Below, in pieces: positions 57,545-64,000 of a DNA stretch of 64,000 nt (positions are counted from its first letter, which is position 1; each line of letters starts with the position of its first letter). The notes beneath the pieces were generated by a model, which saw only the letters and a program-made list of their open reading frames with translations, made no database searches and was not told the origin of the DNA. Position numbers and translations under genes: made by a program. Origin of the DNA: Mytilus californianus. Lineage: Eukaryota; Mollusca; Bivalvia; Mytilida; Mytilidae. Location of the stretch: NCBI RefSeq assembly GCF_021869535.1, contig NW_026262679.1, positions 85,061,143 through 85,125,142 of the forward strand, given 5' to 3'.

Positions 57545-59850
57545 ATTGTAATGACCAAATACCTACATGTGACTCGTCCTAATGTGTGATCTACGATGAA
57601 AGCATCTTTCACGATATAGGAGTGTTGCATATTTAGGCTGTATCTGTAAAAAAAACAAAAATTATAAATTAGTTTCAGCTTAAAATCAAAGACTTTTTGC
57701 TGTTGCAATCAATTCAGAAATTAATGTGATGCATGATTTATGTTAAATACTAAACTAGAGAGAAGTATATATACAATTACTATACATTCTTATTAAAATA
57801 TACATCATTAGAGCATAAATTTGAATAAAAGAAATTTTAGACCAATTTGTTATAAAGCTTCAATTTGTTTCAGGAAAAACTGATTTTTAATACCTAACAA
57901 ATATAAACATAGTTTTAAGTACAATTGTAATGACCAAATACTTACATGCGACTCCTCCTCATGTGCTATCTACCATGAAGTTACCATCTTCTCCGTCTAG
58001 GAGTGCAGCATCTTTAACAAAAACTAGAAATTAATATCAGCTGTAAATAGAGACTATTTGCTGTTGCAATTAATTCAGAATTTAATCTTTTGCATGTTGG
58101 ACAAGAATATTTATAATTACTATAATTCTCATAAGAATATACTTCATTAGAGTATAAATTTGAAGAAAATTTTTTTTTAGACCAATTTGTAATAAAGTTT
58201 CAAATTGGTTGATAATGAAATAGAGCCTGACATAAAATTAAATACTTTTTACTATAAAACAAGTTTTCATCATATTATATAAACGGCTCTGCTGGGTGAT
58301 CTGCTTTTACGAGATCAGCGCCCATTAAATTCATCGATGTTACATCAAAATCTAAAGTTTGCTCTCTGGGGAGGTCTGCTTTTACGAGACCCATTTTGAC
58401 ATAAAGCATCTTTTATCCAACTGCTGGGCGATCTGCTTTAACAATAGTCCAATTAATAATGACGTCTTGAAAGTCTACTTTATTTTTTGCTGTCGATAGA
58501 AGGCGTCATAGCAAAAAATAATTGTATCTGAGGGGTCCCTTTCCGCTGCTTAAATCGTTAACCAAACGTTGACATAATTGAATCGTTGTTAATTAATAAA
58601 TTGTGATATTCTTCTATTGACTATCCATCCTATTTGCAGGATCACCGCATTAAAAATGTATGCGTTGACAGCATTCTGATCCAGATTTTAAAACGCTATG
58701 ACAACAAAACTATGAAAAAATTAAAGTTGCCTAAAATGGTAACTAAAACATTTCCAAATATTTTTTGGGCCGCCGGCCAATTTTAGGCCCACTTAACTAT
58801 ATAGTAAAATTATTCCTGCAGTATACCATAATCGTCCCTTAAACAGGCATAAAAGACGAAATTGTAGACCAATTTGTAATAAAGTTTCCTGCTATTCCAG
58901 GAAAAACTGATTTTTATTACCTAACACATATAAACATAGCTTAAAGAACATTTGTAATGACCAAATACCTACATGCGACATCATCCTCTTGAACTTCAAT
59001 GGAACTATTCCTCATGGTATAGGACTGTCACATATTTAGGCTGTATCTAACAAAAACAAAAACTTTAAATTAGTTTCAGCTTTAAATAGAGACTTTTTGC
59101 TGTTGCAATTAATTCAGAAATTAATGTGATGAATGTTTTATGTCAACTCCTTAACCGGGCAACAAGTCTAAAAACAAATACAAAACATTCTTATATAAAT
59201 ATATTACTTAAGAGTATAAATTTGAAAAAAAAGAGGAAATTTTAGACAAATTAGTTATAAAGCTTCAGGCTGTTGTTTCAGGAAAAACAGATTTTTATTA
59301 CCTAACAAACATAAACATAGTTTTAAGAACAAGAGGCTCTCAAGAGCAGGAATCACTCACCTGTAATGTTTTGCTTAAATCTTTCATCAATGATTATTTT
59401 TGCTTTTCAATATATATTAATGAGTGGCTTAAAAATGCCATTTAAATGTTATTTGCATCTGTCATATTTTCTTCAAAAGCAAAAAAATGCATTTTACCCC
59501 TATGTTCCATTTTAGCCATAGTGGCTATATTTCTCGACGTACAAGAACACTTTTACCCCCATGTCAGAGTTCCTCTAAATGCTTTAGTTTTTGAGATATA
59601 AGCCAAAAACTGCATTTTACCCCTATTTTCTATTTTTAACCATGTTGGCCATGTTTTTTGACGAAACAGAAAATAAAACACAAACTTAATTCTAGATACC
59701 CTAAGGATCATTCAGCTTAAGTTTGGTTGGAATTGGTTCAGTAGTTTCAGAGGAGAAGATTTTTTAAATAGTTTACACCGGACGGACGACGACAACGGAC
59801 GCCAAGTGATGGCAAAAGCTCACATTTCCTTCGGAAAGGTGAGCTCAAAA
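57545..59850 (+). repeat. Array unit U8 (2306 bp), chimeric
   Basis: Monomer a as in U5 (AAAATCAAAG), S and E as in U4. The switch lies between about 57755 and 58284. Confidence 0.95.
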
Positions 59851-62156
59851 ATTGTAATGACCAAATACCTACATGTGACTCGTCCTAATGTGTGATCTAC
59901 GATGAAAGCATCTTTCACGATATAGGAGTGTTGCATATTTAGGCTGTATCTGTAAAAAAAACAAAAATTATAAATTAGTTTCAGCTTAAAATCAAAGACT
60001 TTTTGCTGTTGCAATCAATTCAGAAATTAATGTGATGCATGATTTATGTTAAATACTAAACTAGAGAGAAGTATATATACAATTACTATACATTCTTATT
60101 AAAATATACATCATTAGAGCATAAATTTGAATAAAAGAAATTTTAGACCAATTTGTTATAAAGCTTCAATTTGTTTCAGGAAAAACTGATTTTTAATACC
60201 TAACAAATATAAACATAGTTTTAAGTACAATTGTAATGACCAAATACTTACATGCGACTCCTCCTCATGTGCTATCTACCATGAAGTTACCATCTTCTCC
60301 GTCTAGGAGTGCAGCATCTTTAACAAAAACTAGAAATTAATATCAGCTGTAAATAGAGACTATTTGCTGTTGCAATTAATTCAGAATTTAATCTTTTGCA
60401 TGTTGGACAAGAATATTTATAATTACTATAATTCTCATAAGAATATACTTCATTAGAGTATAAATTTGAAGAAAATTTTTTTTTAGACCAATTTGTAATA
60501 AAGTTTCAAATTGGTTGATAATGAAATAGAGCCTGACATAAAATTAAATACTTTTTACTATAAAACAAGTTTTCATCATATTATATAAACGGCTCTGCTG
60601 GGTGATCTGCTTTTACGAGATCAGCGCCCATTAAATTCATCGATGTTACATCAAAATCTAAAGTTTGCTCTCTGGGGAGGTCTGCTTTTACGAGACCCAT
60701 TTTGACATAAAGCATCTTTTATCCAACTGCTGGGCGATCTGCTTTAACAATAGTCCAATTAATAATGACGTCTTGAAAGTCTACTTTATTTTTTGCTGTC
60801 GATAGAAGGCGTCATAGCAAAAAATAATTGTATCTGAGGGGTCCCTTTCCGCTGCTTAAATCGTTAACCAAACGTTGACATAATTGAATCGTTGTTAATT
60901 AATAAATTGTGATATTCTTCTATTGACTATCCATCCTATTTGCAGGATCACCGCATTAAAAATGTATGCGTTGACAGCATTCTGATCCAGATTTTAAAAC
61001 GCTATGACAACAAAACTATGAAAAAATTAAAGTTGCCTAAAATGGTAACTAAAACATTTCCAAATATTTTTTGGGCCGCCGGCCAATTTTAGGCCCACTT
61101 AACTATATAGTAAAATTATTCCTGCAGTATACCATAATCGTCCCTTAAACAGGCATAAAAGACGAAATTGTAGACCAATTTGTAATAAAGTTTCCTGCTA
61201 TTCCAGGAAAAACTGATTTTTATTACCTAACACATATAAACATAGCTTAAAGAACATTTGTAATGACCAAATACCTACATGCGACATCATCCTCTTGAAC
61301 TTCAATGGAACTATTCCTCATGGTATAGGACTGTCACATATTTAGGCTGTATCTAACAAAAACAAAAACTTTAAATTAGTTTCAGCTTTAAATAGAGACT
61401 TTTTGCTGTTGCAATTAATTCAGAAATTAATGTGATGAATGTTTTATGTCAACTCCTTAACCGGGCAACAAGTCTAAAAACAAATACAAAACATTCTTAT
61501 ATAAATATATTACTTAAGAGTATAAATTTGAAAAAAAAGAGGAAATTTTAGACAAATTAGTTATAAAGCTTCAGGCTGTTGTTTCAGGAAAAACAGATTT
61601 TTATTACCTAACAAACATAAACATAGTTTTAAGAACAAGAGGCTCTCAAGAGCAGGAATCACTCACCTGTAATGTTTTGCTTAAATCTTTCATCAATGAT
61701 TATTTTTGCTTTTCAATATATATTAATGAGTGGCTTAAAAATGCCATTTAAATGTTATTTGCATCTGTCATATTTTCTTCAAAAGCAAAAAAATGCATTT
61801 TACCCCTATGTTCCATTTTAGCCATAGTGGCTATATTTCTCGACGTACAAGAACACTTTTACCCCCATGTCAGAGTTCCTCTAAATGCTTTAGTTTTTGA
61901 GATATAAGCCAAAAACTGCATTTTACCCCTATTTTCTATTTTTAACCATGTTGGCCATGTTTTTTGACGAAACAGAAAATAAAACACAAACTTAATTCTA
62001 GATACCCTAAGGATCATTCAGCTTAAGTTTGGTTGGAATTGGTTCAGTAGTTTCAGAGGAGAAGATTTTTTAAATAGTTTACACCGGACGGACGACGACA
62101 ACGGACGCCAAGTGATGGCAAAAGCTCACATTTCCTTCGGAAAGGTGAGCTCAAAA
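59851..62156 (+). repeat. Array unit U9 (2306 bp)
   Basis: Shares all the diagnostic variants of U8; a likely recent single-unit duplication. Confidence 0.95.
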
Positions 62157-64000
62157 ATTGTAATGACCAAATACCTACATGTGACTCGTCCTAATGTGTG
62201 ATCTACGATGAAAGCATCTTTCACGATATAGGAGTGTTGCATATTTAGGCTGTATCTGTAAAAAAAACAAAAATTATAAATTAGTTTCCGCTTAAAATCA
62301 AGACTTTTTGCTGTTGCAATCAATTCAGAAATTAATGTGATGCATGATTTATGTTAAATACTAAACTAGAGAGAAGTATATATACAATTACTATACATTC
62401 TTATTAAAATATACATCATTAGAGCATAAATTTGAATAAAAGAAATTTTAGACCAATTTGTTATAAAGCTTCAATTTGTTTCAGGAAAAACTGATTTTTA
62501 ATACCTAACAAATATAAACATAGTTTTAAGTACAATTGTAATGACCAAATACTTACATGCGACTCCTCCTCATGTGCTATCTACCATGAAGTTACCATCT
62601 TCTCCGTCTAGGAGTGCAGCATCTTTAACAAAAACTAGAAATTAATATCAGCTGTAAATAGAGACTATTTGCTGTTGCAATTAATTCAGAATTTAATCTT
62701 TTGCATGTTGGACAAGAATATTTATAATTACTATAATTCTCATAAGAATATACTTCATTAGAGTATAAATTTGAAGAAAATTTTTTTTTAGACCAATTTG
62801 TAATAAAGTTTCAAATTGGTTGATAATGAAATAGAGCCTGACATAAAATTAAATACTTTTTACTATAAAACAAGTTTTCATCATATTATATAACCGGCTC
62901 TGCTGGGTGATCTGCTTTTACGAGATCAGCGCCCATTAAATTCATCAATGTTACATCAAAATCAAAAGTTTGCTCTCTGGGGAGGTCTGCTTTTACGAGA
63001 CCCATTTTGACATAAAGCATCTTTTATCCAACTGCTGGGCGATCTGCTTTAACAATAGTCCAATTAATAATGACGTCTTGAAAGTCTACTTTTTTTTTTG
63101 CTGTCGATAGAAGGCGTCATAGCAAAAAATAATTGTATCTGAGGGGTCCCTTTCCGCTGCTTAAATCGTTAACCAAACGTTGACATAATTGAATCGTTAA
63201 TTAATAAATTATGATATTCTTCTATTGACTATCCATCCTATTTGCAGGATCACCGCATTAAAAATGTATGCGTTGACAGCATTCTGATCCAGATTTTAAA
63301 ACGCTATGACAACAAAACTATGAAAAAATTAAAGTTGCCTAAAATGGTAACTAAAACATTTCCAAATATTTTTTGGGCCGCCGGCCAATTTTAGGCCCAC
63401 TTAACTATATAGTAAAATTATTCCTGCAGTATACCATAATCGTCCCTTAAACAGGCATAAAAGACGAAATTGTAGACCAATTTGTAATAAAGTTTCCTGC
63501 TATTCCAGGAAAAACTGATTTTTATTACCTAACACATATAAACATAGCTTAAAGAACATTTGTAATGACCAAATACCTACATGCGACATCATCCTCTTGA
63601 ACTTCAATGGAACTATTCCTCATGGTATAGGACTGTCACATATTTAGGCTGTATCTAACAAAAACAAAAACTTTAAATTAGTTTCAGCTTTAAATAGAGA
63701 CTTTTTGCTGTTGCAATTAATTCAGAAATTAATGTGATGAATGTTTTATGTCAACTCCTTAACCGGGCAACAAGTCTAAAAACAAATACAAAACATTCTT
63801 ATATAAATATATTACTTAAGAGTATAAATTTGAAAAAAAAGAGGAAATTTTAGACAAATTAGTTATAAAGCTTCAGGCTGTTGTTTCAGGAAAAACAGAT
63901 TTTTATTACCTAACAAACATAAACATAGTTTTAAGAACAAGAGGCTCTCAAGAGCAGGAATCGCTCACCTGTAATGTTTTGCTTAAATCTTTCATCAATG
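62157..64000 (+). repeat. Array unit U10, cut by the window edge
   Basis: Monomer a is intermediate (TTTCCGCTTAAAATCAAGAC). S has ACCGGCTC with the long T run and a 3-bp loss at GAATCGTTAATTAA. E starts at about 63940 and runs off the end. Confidence 0.95.

Larger units (their letters stand above)
39563..64000 (+). repeat. Tandem array of ~2.3-kb composite units, continuing past the window
   Basis: Ten full or nearly full units plus a partial one in head-to-tail order. Unit lengths measured between equivalent points are 2282, 2305, 2305, 2305, 2264, 2282, 2305, 2306 and 2306 bp. Unit plan: monomer a, monomer b, spacer S, monomer c, element E. Differences between units are a few scattered substitutions and indels, so homogeneity is very high. 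Identical small minus-strand frames of 63-65 codons recur in every unit but start and end in repeat or element sequence and are not taken as genes. Confidence 0.97.

Noticed and set aside
41466-62323. Recurrent 63-65-codon minus-strand frames in every array unit, apparently a conserved peptide family
   Set aside because: They span the E/monomer a junction or lie wholly in monomer sequence, and are identical only because the array is homogeneous. Indels in U5, U8 and U9 change the N-terminus without compensation. No sign of selection on the frame.
39563-64000. rDNA or histone gene cluster as the identity of the tandem array
   Set aside because: No rRNA core sequence, no 5S boxes and no histone frame in the 2.3-kb unit. 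The unit is AT-rich and built of satellite and element sequence.
39563-64000. Array as a pure assembly artefact
   Set aside because: Units differ by patterned, shared and private variants and the left edge grades into decayed monomers, which favours real biology. True copy number cannot be judged here.

Overview
This window is eukaryotic, AT-rich and almost gene-free. Open frames rarely exceed 100 codons, and the longest (141 codons) is only a tandem repeat read through. The dispersed repeat families match, from memory, those that litter marine bivalve genomes, most closely mussels (Mytilus). That assignment is inference; no search was possible. No complete host gene was found.

Layout: (1) 1-10 kb is interspersed repeats. 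The main features are a 4.27-kb segment bounded by perfect 52-bp inverted repeats (481-4748) that contains a dead LINE reverse-transcriptase fragment, a fold-back element with G-run and C-run arms (5125-5420), and an array of about 14 short palindromes (5836-6192). (2) 10.3-14.8 kb looks like a small minisatellite element split by about 4.2 kb of DNA; that DNA contains a pearl/HINE-like element with a 5 x 160-bp core (10870-12280). (3) 14.8-22.7 kb is mostly unassigned. It holds a 609-bp inverted-repeat element with TTAA flanks and a possible two-exon micro-ORF, a degenerate coding remnant, a probable Penelope-like RT remnant and a fold-back element. (4) 24.4-36.6 kb contains nested insertions that can be read from empty sites in the same window, a deleted Mutator-like element with a two-stop transposase pseudogene, a possible tRNA-derived SINE, a second HINE-like element (7 x 147 bp), and several small palindromic elements. 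(5) 37.1-39.6 kb is a decayed array of ~378-bp monomers. (6) 39.6-64 kb, and beyond the right edge, is a highly homogeneous tandem array with a ~2.3-kb unit.

The array is the main structure. Each unit is composite: two ~378-bp-type monomers (a, b), a ~650-bp spacer S, a third monomer (c) and a ~519-bp transposable element E. The decayed monomers next door look like the ancestral simple satellite. They give an empty site for E, so a plausible history is: simple satellite, then insertions of S and E, then amplification of the composite as a new 2.3-kb satellite. Shared variants show a partial five-unit (11,461-bp) higher-order duplication, local unit duplications and chimeric units, as expected from unequal exchange or gene conversion.

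There are no operons or pathways. The interactions visible are between repeats: elements inside elements, and satellites built from elements.
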